Positions 9,316 through 18,592 of a DNA stretch of 64,000 nucleotides are shown piece by piece. The stretch is from contig NZ_CP045652.1 of the NCBI RefSeq assembly GCF_009557615.1, forward strand, positions 124,001 to 188,000, written 5' to 3'. Numbering within the stretch: position 1 is the first letter of the stretch; each line of letters starts with the position of its first letter. This stretch comes from Sphingobacteruim zhuxiongii (GTDB lineage Bacteria > Bacteroidota > Bacteroidia > Sphingobacteriales > Sphingobacteriaceae). Both the position numbers and the translations under genes were made by a program. Below the pieces are notes generated by a model, which saw only the letters and a list, made by a program, of their open reading frames with translations, did no database searches and was not told where the DNA came from.

Positions 9316-10385
9316 TGCGTAGTCTATTCCTCGTCCTATATGTTTTTATTTCTTACTTCAGCTATTCGCAAGAAGTAGAACGAAGACTTATTGTGTTTGG
9401 AGACGCAGGAGAGATTAATACGAAACAGAGTTTTCTGATTCAAAAAGCTCAGGATCTTTTATTGGAACAAAAGACTACCGTATTTTTTGTAGGGGATAAT
9501 ATCTATCCGTTGGGGATGGCATTGACTGCACCAGAAAACGAAGAAACCGCAAATATTTTACGCTCACAATATGAAGGATTCAGAAGATTAGGCGCGCCGG
9601 TATACTTTCTTGCAGGAAATCATGACTGGGACAAATCTAAAGAAGAGGGCTTGGCGAAAGTAAAGGCGCAAGGTCAATTCCTCAAAGATCAAGGAGATTC
9701 CGATTTGCAATTTGTTCCAGAAGCTGGAACCTTAGGCCCGAAGGCGATTCAATTGAGCGAAAATCTAGTTGTTATTACTTATGATAGCGAATTTTGGTTG
9801 TTTCCCCATCATGGACGAAGTATAGATCAGGATAAGATTCAATTCGAACAGGAACTGAAACAATTATTAGATCAATATAAGGACAAGCGTGTGATTATGA
9901 TGTCTCACCATCCGATGTTAACCTTTGGCGAACATGCATTAAAATATAATTGGAGGGATCATGTTTTCCCATTGACGCGTCTTTGGAAGGGAGCTTATGT
10001 TCCTTTGCCAGGCTTGGGGTCATTATATCCACTTTTTCGCTCGACACTTCTTGCATCTCCCGAGGACATCAAGCATCCCGCATATGCTGATTTAAGAAGC
10101 CGAGTCCTTGAAATCTGTAAACATCATCCGAATTTGATTTATGTCTCAGGACATGATCACGGTTTACAATATATTGTTAAGGATAATCTCTATCAAGTCG
10201 TAAGTGGCTCAGGATCTAAAACATCAGAAATCCGAAAAGACAAATCCTTAAAATATCGATACAATAAACAAGGCTTTTGTATACTTGATTGCTTAGATAA
10301 TGGAGCGATAGCGATTCAATTTTATATTGATGAGCCTGAAGACGCCCTGACCAAAAGCTTTGAAACAAAAATAGAATTTCAATAA
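9315..10385 (+). CDS. Exported calcineurin-like metallophosphoesterase
   Basis: This 356-residue enzyme starts with a Sec signal (about 1-18, ending YFSYSQE), so it should act in the periplasm. All metallophosphoesterase motifs are present: FGDAGE, VGDNIYPLG, GNHDWD, MSHHPMLTFGEH and SGHDHG, which supply the two-metal site. The substrate class (nucleotide, phosphoprotein or phospholipid) is not shown. The gene overlaps the preceding lipoprotein gene by one base and precedes the GAF gene by 29 nt. From memory, some Bacteroidota carry this domain joined to a BamA-like barrel; here the barrel protein is separate but in the same operon (12752-15334), which suggests they work together. Confidence 0.88.
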   Translation: MRSLFLVLYVFISYFSYSQEVERRLIVFGDAGEINTKQSFLIQKAQDLLLEQKTTVFFVGDNIYPLGMALTAPENEETANILRSQYEGFRRLGAPVYFLAGNHDWDKSKEEGLAKVKAQGQFLKDQGDSDLQFVPEAGTLGPKAIQLSENLVVITYDSEFWLFPHHGRSIDQDKIQFEQELKQLLDQYKDKRVIMMSHHPMLTFGEHALKYNWRDHVFPLTRLWKGAYVPLPGLGSLYPLFRSTLLASPEDIKHPAYADLRSRVLEICKHHPNLIYVSGHDHGLQYIVKDNLYQVVSGSGSKTSEIRKDKSLKYRYNKQGFCILDCLDNGAIAIQFYIDEPEDALTKSFETKIEFQ

Positions 10386-10414
10386 CACATTAACCGAAGA
10401 ACGCATTTACCTAT

Positions 10415-12745
10415 ATGTTAGTTAAAACCACACCTATTGATAGCCATGTGGTTCCAGTCAACGGATTGGAGCAATCGCTATCCTTGTGGCCATTTTTGAA
10501 TCATTTGCAAAAGACGATAGAAGAACAAGCGGAAGGTATGTTGGTGCCGAAAATCGCGAATGAACTTATTCTAGCGAAGATTCAACAGCATGGAGATTTA
10601 AACTCCGAAAATTTAGGTAGTTATCATGATTTACTCGAGAGCCTTTACCATCTAGCGAAGGGTGTATCCACCGATAGAGAAATTAAATGGGCATTAGGAT
10701 ACCCTATACCCGATCGTGTTTTTTTTGGAACTTCATCCTTTTTTGAGCTTATTGATCATGATTTTCAGCGAGTAGAATCCAATCAAAACAAAAGCTTCTT
10801 GGATGTAGATTTTATGAACAAGCAGCTTTATTTACTAATTTTAGAACGCTTCTATCACATTCCGGCCATTAGTAACAAGCTGCGCTTCAAGAAAACAACA
10901 GGTGAAATTAGCAGGTTCTTTGAGTTAGAAATAGATTATGCTTATGTGGATATTCAACCGAAGGAAGCATTACCCGAGCTGGATCTTAGTAGCTTTAAAA
11001 ATAAAGACACGTTTAATCAAAAGGATATAGAGCCCATTCTCGAAGCCTTCGATCTTTCAAAATTCTCTTTCAGAGGTTTTACCATTTGTACGCTCGTAGA
11101 TTGTCATGATGCCTACGTTACAGAAAAATTGCAGGAGCTCATTAATAATATTAGTATTTATACTGGAGAAGACGGGATAGATAAATTGAATGATATTCTC
11201 GCTAATATAGTCACATACGAAGGTGTAAAATCCTCTTTTTACCCTATTCTCAAACTAAACGGCATACCTGTTTTGTCTCCCGATATGTCAAAAAGTAGTA
11301 TGCTTTTAGGCGATTCGGTATTCTACGATAAGGATATTATGGCGGGAGGATTAATGAAATATCTCGATAATCCATATATCCTCTCCTTTGGCGTGGATGG
11401 CGGAATTGAGTCTCAGTCGTCGGAGCTAAAAAGGAGCTTACAGAAAACCGGGTTGACTTCTTATATCTGTTTTCCCTTGATCCATAATCAAGATTTAGTT
11501 GGCATTTTCGAAATTTATACACGAACAAAACCTGGTTTAAATCGTAATATGTTAATTCAAGTACGCTCTTTTTATACCCTTTTGGCGCAGTTAGCCTATG
11601 ACATCGTACTTTCATTTAAGAGTGAACTCAATAACGTTATTTTACATAAGTATACCTCTCTCCAACCAGCAGTTGAATGGAAGTTTAATCAAGTTGCCGC
11701 AGCATACCTTGGCGAGCTAATTCATTTAAGTGCAGAGCCAGAATTAGAAAAAATAGTGTTTAACGAGGTGTATCCTTTTTACGCAGCAGTTGATGTTAAG
11801 GACTCTAGTTTATTACGAAATAAATCTTATCGCGAGGATATTCTAAAGCGTGTAGATTACATTGGCTCTTTGATCGAACGCATGGACGAACAGAAAGTAA
11901 AGAGCTTGAACGAGAACTTTATAAATCGCTTTAAAGAAGTTGAAGCATGGACAAATGGGGCTAATTTAGAGCATTACTTGCTCGACGTGCTTTCCTTCTT
12001 CCAAGAAGATGTGCCAGCTTTCCTAGATAGCGTAGAAAAGAAAGTCCCTGCTTTGCATGATTCGTTGGCGACTTGCCGACGTAAATTACAATACAGTTAC
12101 GCGGATATGAATGCCAGTAATGAGGCTTTCGAAAGGTCTCTTCAGAAGGTTAATCAGGCCGTGAAAAACGAAATGAACCAATTTAATGCGCAAGTTCAAG
12201 CGATTTTTCCGTCCTATTTTGAAACCTTTAGAACCGATGGAATTGAATATGATCTATATGTCGGGCAATCGATAGCTCCACGTCATAATTTTAAGCTCAG
12301 TATATTGAATCAGATTCGAAAAGAGCAGATTATCAGCATTGCGCGAATAGGACAGCAGACCTTTAACCTGAGAAAGACATTGAGTATTCCATTAGAAACG
12401 ACACAGTTAATCTTTATCCACCCGAATGCAATTGATATTAGCTTTCGAGAAGACGAACGTAGATTCGATGTAGAAGGCTCTTATAACATCAGGTACCAAA
12501 TGATCAAAAAGCGGATTGATAAAGCCTATGTTTTAAATAGTAAGGAACGTTTAGTTCAACCAAATACCATTGCAATTGTTTACAGTAGAAACCAAATTGC
12601 GCGCGATTTGCGGATTTGTCTGAAGCAGGTTTCCGAACTGGGCTTGATTGAGCCAGAAATTGAAGAGCTTCAATTGGAGAATCTGCAAGGGATAAGCGAC
12701 TTGATGGCGATGCGCGTCAAAATTGTACTAACAGAAAGAAATTAA
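10415..12745 (+). CDS. Large soluble GAF-domain protein, function unknown
   Basis: This 776-residue protein has no signal peptide or membrane helix and should be cytoplasmic. The middle (about 250-395) resembles a GAF domain: DGIDKLNDILANIV, then a beta-rich stretch, SLQKTGLTSYICFPL and VGIFEIYTRT. GAF domains bind small molecules, including cyclic nucleotides. The N-terminal 230 residues and the C-terminal 380 residues are not recognised. The C-terminal part includes long helices and ends in a compact alpha/beta-looking segment. Its place in an operon with an HD-PycTM protein, a phosphoesterase and a kinase-motif surface protein suggests a signalling role. It may occur as a lineage-specific family in Sphingobacteria; that is inference. 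Confidence 0.7.
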   Translation: MLVKTTPIDSHVVPVNGLEQSLSLWPFLNHLQKTIEEQAEGMLVPKIANELILAKIQQHGDLNSENLGSYHDLLESLYHLAKGVSTDREIKWALGYPIPDRVFFGTSSFFELIDHDFQRVESNQNKSFLDVDFMNKQLYLLILERFYHIPAISNKLRFKKTTGEISRFFELEIDYAYVDIQPKEALPELDLSSFKNKDTFNQKDIEPILEAFDLSKFSFRGFTICTLVDCHDAYVTEKLQELINNISIYTGEDGIDKLNDILANIVTYEGVKSSFYPILKLNGIPVLSPDMSKSSMLLGDSVFYDKDIMAGGLMKYLDNPYILSFGVDGGIESQSSELKRSLQKTGLTSYICFPLIHNQDLVGIFEIYTRTKPGLNRNMLIQVRSFYTLLAQLAYDIVLSFKSELNNVILHKYTSLQPAVEWKFNQVAAAYLGELIHLSAEPELEKIVFNEVYPFYAAVDVKDSSLLRNKSYREDILKRVDYIGSLIERMDEQKVKSLNENFINRFKEVEAWTNGANLEHYLLDVLSFFQEDVPAFLDSVEKKVPALHDSLATCRRKLQYSYADMNASNEAFERSLQKVNQAVKNEMNQFNAQVQAIFPSYFETFRTDGIEYDLYVGQSIAPRHNFKLSILNQIRKEQIISIARIGQQTFNLRKTLSIPLETTQLIFIHPNAIDISFREDERRFDVEGSYNIRYQMIKKRIDKAYVLNSKERLVQPNTIAIVYSRNQIARDLRICLKQVSELGLIEPEIEELQLENLQGISDLMAMRVKIVLTERN

Positions 12746-12751
12746 GACAGA

Positions 12752-15334
12752 ATGATATCTAGTGCTCGTTTTATGTCGTTGAAGAATATATTGATGCTGG
12801 GTTTACTTTTTGTAATAAGCGAGAGCTTTGCACAGAAACAAGACAGCATAACAACCGTAATTGCGTCTGAATATGATCAAGTCGGCGCGGTACATCGTTT
12901 TTGGCTCGGCGACAGCTATCGAAAACTATATAATACCCCGGTTAAAATGCGCATCATGGATCTGTCGAAGGAAAAGGGCGGATTACATATCGTCAAGCTA
13001 GGTGGAGGCATGCAAACGCAATCATTACGACTTGCCGATTCAAGTGGTGTGGAGTGGGTGTTACGGTCGATTCAAAAATATCCAGAACGCAGTTTACCGG
13101 AAAGCCTTCGGAAGACGATTGCGAAAGATATTGTGCAAGATCAAATAGCGATCGCACATCCCTTCGGTGCGTTAACGGTTCCAACTTTTAATAGCGCCTT
13201 ATCGATTCCACATTCAGCACCTGAACTTGTTTACGTGGCGGATGATCCCCTCTTCGGAGAGTATCGACCGATATTCAAAAATCGGCCGTATATGTTTGAA
13301 GCAAGAATGCCCTTTGAAAATGAAAAAACAGACAATACACTTAAGGTCATTGATAAGCTATTAGAAGATAATGATGCGAAAGTCGACCAAAAATTGACTA
13401 CTCGTGCTCGTTTGCTTGATTTTGTTCTAGGAGATTGGGATCGCCATGAAGATAATTGGCGTTGGGATCCTGAAAAAGAGAAAGGTAAAAAAACCTATAG
13501 TCCAGTTCCTCGGGACCGTGATAAAGTGTACTACAAAACCTCTGGTGTTTTTCCTGTTTTGCTTTCTTATCAATGGCTAAAAGCTAATGTTCAGCCCTTT
13601 AGTCCACATATTAGAAATGTAGCGCACTGGAATTTTAATGCACGACATTTCGATCGTTTCTTTCTTAATCACTTGGACCGAAACGATTGGAAAGAACAAA
13701 TTTCTACCGTGCAGAAGGTTCTGACAGACTCATTGATTCATCAGGCGATGTTGCAAATGCCGGATACGATCGTGAAGCTGAGTGCTGTAGAACTGGAAAC
13801 GAATATTCGGTCGCGTCGTGATGAATTGGACCAATCAGCAGATGAATATTATTTATCATTAGCGCGCGTTGTCGATATCCCGCTTTCTGCTAAGCGTGAA
13901 TTTGTAGAAATTGTATATCAAGAAGATGGAAGTATCCAGGTCGATGTCCATAATAAAAAGAAAGACGGAACGGAGGGGGCACGCATTATGAAGCGTCTTT
14001 TTTTGCCAACTGAGACCAAGGAATTACGAATTTATGGAATCGCAGGTGAAGACGAATATACCATACGAGGAAACGGAAAGTCACCTATAAAACTTCGATT
14101 AATTGGAGGAAAGTCGCACGATCAATTTCTAGCAGATGAAAAACTGCTGTCAGCAAACAAACTGTATGTTTACGACAATAAGGGAGATACGGCGAATACG
14201 TTCAATAATATGGTTGGCGCAAAATTTCGATTGAAAAAAGATAGCACGGTGAATGCGTTTCAATATGATAATTTTGTGTACGATCGCAAAGGTGTTTTGG
14301 TTAATTTGAGCTATGGTGTCGATCGCGGATTAATCTTTGGACTAGGCTATCTGATCGAGAATCAAGGGTTTAGAAAAACTCCCTATGCCTATCGACATGA
14401 ATTTCTTGCCAACTATCTAACCGGCCGTCAATCATTTATCTTAGAATATAAAGGGGAGGTAAAGAAGCTGTTTGGAGAGCAGGATCTAAAAATGCATTTA
14501 CGTGCTTTAGGACCATTCAATCAGAGTAATTTCTTCGGGTATGGGAACAATACGATATTTATAAATGATGAAGAGCATGAAATCTCTTTCTATAGAAATC
14601 GTTACGACCATGTCAATGCAGATATATTCTTAGGTTATGAAGTTTTTAAGAACACATCTGTATTCTATGGATCTACATCTGAACTTTATCATAGTAAGGA
14701 AGATCATAATGAGGAGCGTTTTTTCAACGGTTTTAATCAAGCGTTTCCAAACGAGGAAGTTTTTGGCACCAAGTTCTCAACCGGTCTTGCTCTTGGGTTT
14801 GACTTCGATACAAGAGATAATCATAGTAATCCTAAAGAGGGAATTCGCTTGTTCTCGCGCTTGGACTGGAAAGCTGAGCTTGCTGGTCAAAACCGGAAGT
14901 TCGGGGCGTTAGAGAGCTCCTTAAGCCTCTATAAAACAATTTTCAACGACTATCTTACATTTGCTAATCGAAGTGGGGTTCAAGCGGTCTTTGGAAACCC
15001 TTATTTTTATCAGCATGCACAAATAGGCGGAGAATCAAGCCTAAGAGGCTTTAATTCACAACGTTTTACCGGAAAAACAGCCTTTTATAATAACCTTGAT
15101 GCACGATTGAAGATTGCTAGCTTTAGCTCATACTTACTTCCGGGGACACTGGGCTTGATTGGTTTTTATGATGTAGGAAGGGTTTGGATGAGTCACGAGC
15201 AATCTAATAGTTGGCATATGGGTGCCGGGGGAGGTTTTTACTTTATGCCAGGCGACCTGATGGTTATTCAAGCGACAGTCGGCGCAAGTAAAGAGGCTGT
15301 TCTGCCTTATATTCGTATTGGCCTTTCTTTCTAA
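12752..15334 (+). CDS. BamA/TamA-like outer-membrane barrel with N-terminal kinase-like motifs
   Basis: This 860-residue exported protein has a Sec signal, best formed if translation begins at the second Met (12773, MSLKNILMLG). The periplasmic part contains GDWDRHEDNW (Asp228-Trp236) and, 20 residues on, PRDRDK (Asp255, Asp257). These resemble the catalytic and metal-binding loops of HipA/Fam20-like kinases. A beta-rich linker leads to a C-terminal surface-antigen/BamA-like barrel (about 510-860) with LGFDFDTRDNHSNPKEG, the conserved GGESSLRGF motif and a terminal IGLSF. Typical POTRA repeats are not evident. It is the last gene of the operon, 6 nt after the GAF gene. A kinase reaction is not proven; the motifs could serve lipid or nucleotide binding. 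Confidence 0.8.
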   Translation: MISSARFMSLKNILMLGLLFVISESFAQKQDSITTVIASEYDQVGAVHRFWLGDSYRKLYNTPVKMRIMDLSKEKGGLHIVKLGGGMQTQSLRLADSSGVEWVLRSIQKYPERSLPESLRKTIAKDIVQDQIAIAHPFGALTVPTFNSALSIPHSAPELVYVADDPLFGEYRPIFKNRPYMFEARMPFENEKTDNTLKVIDKLLEDNDAKVDQKLTTRARLLDFVLGDWDRHEDNWRWDPEKEKGKKTYSPVPRDRDKVYYKTSGVFPVLLSYQWLKANVQPFSPHIRNVAHWNFNARHFDRFFLNHLDRNDWKEQISTVQKVLTDSLIHQAMLQMPDTIVKLSAVELETNIRSRRDELDQSADEYYLSLARVVDIPLSAKREFVEIVYQEDGSIQVDVHNKKKDGTEGARIMKRLFLPTETKELRIYGIAGEDEYTIRGNGKSPIKLRLIGGKSHDQFLADEKLLSANKLYVYDNKGDTANTFNNMVGAKFRLKKDSTVNAFQYDNFVYDRKGVLVNLSYGVDRGLIFGLGYLIENQGFRKTPYAYRHEFLANYLTGRQSFILEYKGEVKKLFGEQDLKMHLRALGPFNQSNFFGYGNNTIFINDEEHEISFYRNRYDHVNADIFLGYEVFKNTSVFYGSTSELYHSKEDHNEERFFNGFNQAFPNEEVFGTKFSTGLALGFDFDTRDNHSNPKEGIRLFSRLDWKAELAGQNRKFGALESSLSLYKTIFNDYLTFANRSGVQAVFGNPYFYQHAQIGGESSLRGFNSQRFTGKTAFYNNLDARLKIASFSSYLLPGTLGLIGFYDVGRVWMSHEQSNSWHMGAGGGFYFMPGDLMVIQATVGASKEAVLPYIRIGLSF

Positions 15335-15406
15335 AGTTTGATTATTTAACAGTCGATTCGGTAAAGCCTACCGTTTATCGTGAAATGGACTAAGGTTATA
15401 GATAAA

Positions 15407-15472
15407 CCCTTGTTATGCCCAAATAAAGGGAATAGCAAGGGCTAATGTACGCCTAAGCAAGGCTTAAGGTAC
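15407..15472. terminator. Imperfect hairpins between convergent operons
   Basis: Bases 15407-15420 and 15428-15441 form a stem with 12 of 14 positions paired around AAATAAA. A second weaker hairpin follows at 15447-15472, and AGCAAGG recurs 22 nt apart as an imperfect tandem repeat. The elements lie between the plus-strand operon ending at 15334 and the minus-strand operon ending at 15523. They may act as a bidirectional terminator, although no strong T-run follows either stem. Confidence 0.35.
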
Positions 15473-15522
15473 GGTTAATGTTAAAATGAAATTCTTAGAT
15501 ATTATGATTTTTGTTTCTTGAA

Positions 15523-16551
15523 TTATTGTCGATAACCAAATCGCTCATCCAAATTGAGGCATGCTTCGATATCTAATACGCCATCTGAACAAGTTACATG
15601 CGTTAGACTTGCGGCGGCGGCACAAACCCCAAGCTTCAGATTTTCTTCCATCGTCCACTCTTCGTGTAAACCATAAAGTATAGCTGCTGCTAAGGCATCT
15701 CCAGCACCATTGCTTCCTACAATCTGTTCCGGGTTAAGTTTAACACTCGGTTGAAAAAGCCGAGCACCCGCTCTATGCGCTGCAAAAACTCCCGCAGGAT
15801 AATGAATAATAATCCATTCATTCACCCCCAAGTCGAAAAGATGCGTGAACACTTCTTGGCAGCTTTCGTGCATTAGCTTCGGGTTTTCTTGGTTCATGAG
15901 GTTAATACCTGAAAGCTTGCTGGCTTCAAATTCGTTGAGAAAAAGATAATCAACGTAAGGAAGCGAATTGGGTATTACCGTTTTAAATCGTTCGGAGTCT
16001 TCGCTGACTAAATCGATGGATGTTTTGAAACCTTCGCTTTTTGCTTTTTCCAGCAGTCGAGAAGCGTCAGTACGACCATCCTCTCTCACTTCGTCGAGAC
16101 TATCGAGGAGCAAGAGATAGCCTAAATGAAATATTCGAGCGTTAGATTTTTTGAAATCAAAATGTCCCGGTTTTAATTTGGAACTGGCACCACGATGGTG
16201 AAAGAAGGTACGCTTTCCAGTCGTTTTTACTGAAACAACAGTGGTGTATGAAGTGGCGACATTGGGAATCATGGCGATTTGTTGTGTATCAATGCCAATC
16301 TCCTTACAATGGTCGATGATGCGGATCCCTTGGAAATCATTGCCAACTAGCCCTATTCCCGCTAAGGGGAAATTGGCACCTAGTTGAGTAAGATCCGTTA
16401 GAATATTATAAGCAGATCCTCCATTACTGGTATATTCATCTAATATATTAACAAGGGCTTGTTCTTCGGGGAATTTGTCGATTACTTTAACTTCATCTAA
16501 AATCCAATTTCCCCCGGCTAAGATCCCTGATCGCTTTGTTATCTCCGTCAT
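15523..16551 (-). CDS. PfkB-family carbohydrate kinase
   Basis: This 342-residue cytoplasmic enzyme belongs to the ribokinase/PfkB family. It has the early substrate-binding GGSAYNILTDLTQLGA segment, the HHRGASSKL region, and the signature SNGAGDALAAAILYG with the catalytic Asp in GAGD. It should phosphorylate a sugar or sugar acid using ATP. It is the last gene of the minus-strand operon that starts at 22894, directly downstream of an oxidoreductase and a DhnA-type aldolase. By analogy with LacC/LacD or LsrK/LsrF pairs, the kinase may supply the phosphorylated ketose for the aldolase. The specific sugar is unknown. Confidence 0.88.
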   Translation of the reverse strand: MTEITKRSGILAGGNWILDEVKVIDKFPEEQALVNILDEYTSNGGSAYNILTDLTQLGANFPLAGIGLVGNDFQGIRIIDHCKEIGIDTQQIAMIPNVATSYTTVVSVKTTGKRTFFHHRGASSKLKPGHFDFKKSNARIFHLGYLLLLDSLDEVREDGRTDASRLLEKAKSEGFKTSIDLVSEDSERFKTVIPNSLPYVDYLFLNEFEASKLSGINLMNQENPKLMHESCQEVFTHLFDLGVNEWIIIHYPAGVFAAHRAGARLFQPSVKLNPEQIVGSNGAGDALAAAILYGLHEEWTMEENLKLGVCAAAASLTHVTCSDGVLDIEACLNLDERFGYRQ

Positions 16552-16577
16552 ATATTGCTGCCCTTTTAGGATGTCCT

Positions 16578-17729
16578 TTAGTCTTGTACTACCGTTTCTT
16601 CTAACTGCACGGTTTTATTGTGTTCATGCGATGCTAATGCCGCTGCAAATACTTCGTGGCTGGCAATCGCTTCTTCTAAAGTCACACAGCCAAACCTTCC
16701 TGTCAATTCACCTTCTCGCTCGGCGAAATAGGCGGCAAGCATTTGTTGGAATACATCTGGGAAACCAGGTTCAAAAATACCGCCAGTCACAGTAGGAAAT
16801 GGCACTTCGAATCCTAAATCGGTACGTTGCCAAGACTGCTCTTTACCGCCATTCCAATTGTAAGTCCATAAAGCTTTAATATCCTTTGTACTGTAGCGGA
16901 TTCCACCTTCTGTACCGAGTACTTCAATGTACCAAGTATTGGTTTCTCCGGGTGCGAGACGTTTCATTTCCAAAGACATCGGAACGGTATCGCCGTTTTC
17001 TAAATTCACACGTGTGCTCAATGTCGCATTGTTCCACGTGTCTGCGTTTGCCATCCCGCCTTTTCCGTCAGGACGTTGCGTGATTATTTTCTGTAAATGC
17101 GCATACACCGATTGTGGCTTCCATCCCAATCGTAATGGAATATGTAAGGCATGTATACCGAGGTCTCCCATTACACCAATCTCACCACAGTAGGCAGACT
17201 GGCGCTTCCAGTTTATTGGCTTGGTGGGATTCATATCGCTAGCATGTAAAAAGCCAGCTTTAATTTCGATTATTCGACCTAAACGCCCGGAGTTTACTTC
17301 CGCAACGACGCGTTGTGGGCCAGGAAAGAAAGGCATTTCAGAACTGCATCGAGCAAATCTTCCATTTTCTTTTGCGACTTTAGCAATGCTTTTAGCTGCG
17401 GCAAGGTCAATTCCGAATGGTTTTTCGCCAAGTAGATCCTTACCCGCTTGTAGGATGTCGATGTACATCGATTCATGCATATGATGTGGTACAGCAATAT
17501 AAACTACGTCCACTAGTTCGCTATGAATAAGCTCGTTGTAATCCGTGGTCAATAAACTGACACTGTCAATCTGCTTGTACCAATTTAAGGCCTTTTGATC
17601 AATGTCGCAGACTGCGGTTAATTGAACCTTGACAGGATAGTCTTTCAACGCGAACCATCTTCCAAATGCACTTGCGGCTTCCTTGCCCATAAGGCCGCCG
17701 CCGATTATACCGACATTTACAGTTTTCAT
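16578..17729 (-). CDS. Gfo/Idh/MocA-family oxidoreductase
   Basis: This 383-residue protein starts with the Rossmann motif VGIIGGGLMGKEA for NAD(P) binding. It carries the family EKP motif (GEKPFGIDLAAAK) and, in the second domain, the GDLGIHALHIPL segment with the active-site-type Asp/His pair. No signal peptide is present, so it is cytoplasmic. Family members oxidise or reduce sugar hydroxyls, including C3 of glycosides. Its start overlaps the aldolase stop by 4 nt (ATGA type), so the two are translationally coupled. Together with the other Gfo/Idh gene (20353-21435) and two DUF1080 proteins it points to keto-sugar chemistry. Confidence 0.9.
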   Translation of the reverse strand: MKTVNVGIIGGGLMGKEAASAFGRWFALKDYPVKVQLTAVCDIDQKALNWYKQIDSVSLLTTDYNELIHSELVDVVYIAVPHHMHESMYIDILQAGKDLLGEKPFGIDLAAAKSIAKVAKENGRFARCSSEMPFFPGPQRVVAEVNSGRLGRIIEIKAGFLHASDMNPTKPINWKRQSAYCGEIGVMGDLGIHALHIPLRLGWKPQSVYAHLQKIITQRPDGKGGMANADTWNNATLSTRVNLENGDTVPMSLEMKRLAPGETNTWYIEVLGTEGGIRYSTKDIKALWTYNWNGGKEQSWQRTDLGFEVPFPTVTGGIFEPGFPDVFQQMLAAYFAEREGELTGRFGCVTLEEAIASHEVFAAALASHEHNKTVQLEETVVQD

Positions 17730-18565
17730 ATTCCTCCTTTTAATAATCCAATGACGTCTGCAGGTTTTGCTCCTTTATGTACAATTTCCATTAAAGCACG
17801 TGTCATACCCGCCGGATTTGGATGTTGTATTACATTTCTTCCGTACACAATTCCACGAACACCTTGCTGCATTAACTGGTAAGTGCGTTCTAAAATCTCT
17901 TCATCACTTGCTTTTCCGCCACCGCGAACAAGGACTGGAATATTACCTGCAATTTCAACGATTTTATGGTAAATGGAAACATCGTCGGTAGGGTCAGCTT
18001 TGATAATATCAGCACCTAATTCTACGCCTTGGCGTACAAGGGGGATGATTTTTTCAGGATCACCGTTAACCATGTAACCTCCAGCTTCACTGTTCGGACG
18101 AAAAACCAATGGTTCGACCATTAATGGCATGCCATAACGTTCGGCCTCTGGCTTGATCTTCAGAATGTTTTGGATACATTGATCCGTAATTTCTGGTTCA
18201 TCGGGAATGCTAAATAGGTTTACGACAACACAAGTTGCATCTAGACGCAATGCTTGTTCGACTGGGTTTTCAATCATCCTGCTGAATATGGTTCGAGGAA
18301 GTTGTTTTCCATAGACGTTTGCGACGTCTGTTCGTAAAACTAAGGATGGTTTCTGACGTCCCTGGATGCGTTGAAGGTAATTAGCCTGTCCAACGGTTAG
18401 CTGAATAGCATCCGGAGCGGCATCAACAAGCACATCGACAGCTTTTTCGACGTTTTCGATTCCATTTAAGAAGGAATATTCGTTGAAAAAACCGTGATCA
18501 ATGGCAACGTCAAAGCAGTTGCCCGACTCTTTATTAAATAGTCGATTTAAGCGGTATAATTTCAT
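17726..18565 (-). CDS. DhnA/LsrF-type class I aldolase
   Basis: This 279-residue TIM-barrel enzyme resembles the DhnA/FbaB/LsrF group of class I aldolases. Recognisable parts are the N-terminal FDVAIDHG, the Schiff-base lysine candidate Lys189 in GADIIKADPT, and the phosphate-binding end VLVRGGGKAS and GIVYGRNVIQ. It is expected to cleave a phosphorylated ketose, or thiolyse a keto intermediate as LsrF does, in the cytoplasm. It overlaps the Gfo/Idh gene by 4 nt and shares the operon with a PfkB kinase that could make its substrate. An exact assignment to fructose-bisphosphate or tagatose-bisphosphate is not justified. Confidence 0.87.
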   Translation of the reverse strand: MKLYRLNRLFNKESGNCFDVAIDHGFFNEYSFLNGIENVEKAVDVLVDAAPDAIQLTVGQANYLQRIQGRQKPSLVLRTDVANVYGKQLPRTIFSRMIENPVEQALRLDATCVVVNLFSIPDEPEITDQCIQNILKIKPEAERYGMPLMVEPLVFRPNSEAGGYMVNGDPEKIIPLVRQGVELGADIIKADPTDDVSIYHKIVEIAGNIPVLVRGGGKASDEEILERTYQLMQQGVRGIVYGRNVIQHPNPAGMTRALMEIVHKGAKPADVIGLLKGGI

Positions 18566-18592
18566 GTAAGTAGCTTAATTTAATTCTAATTT

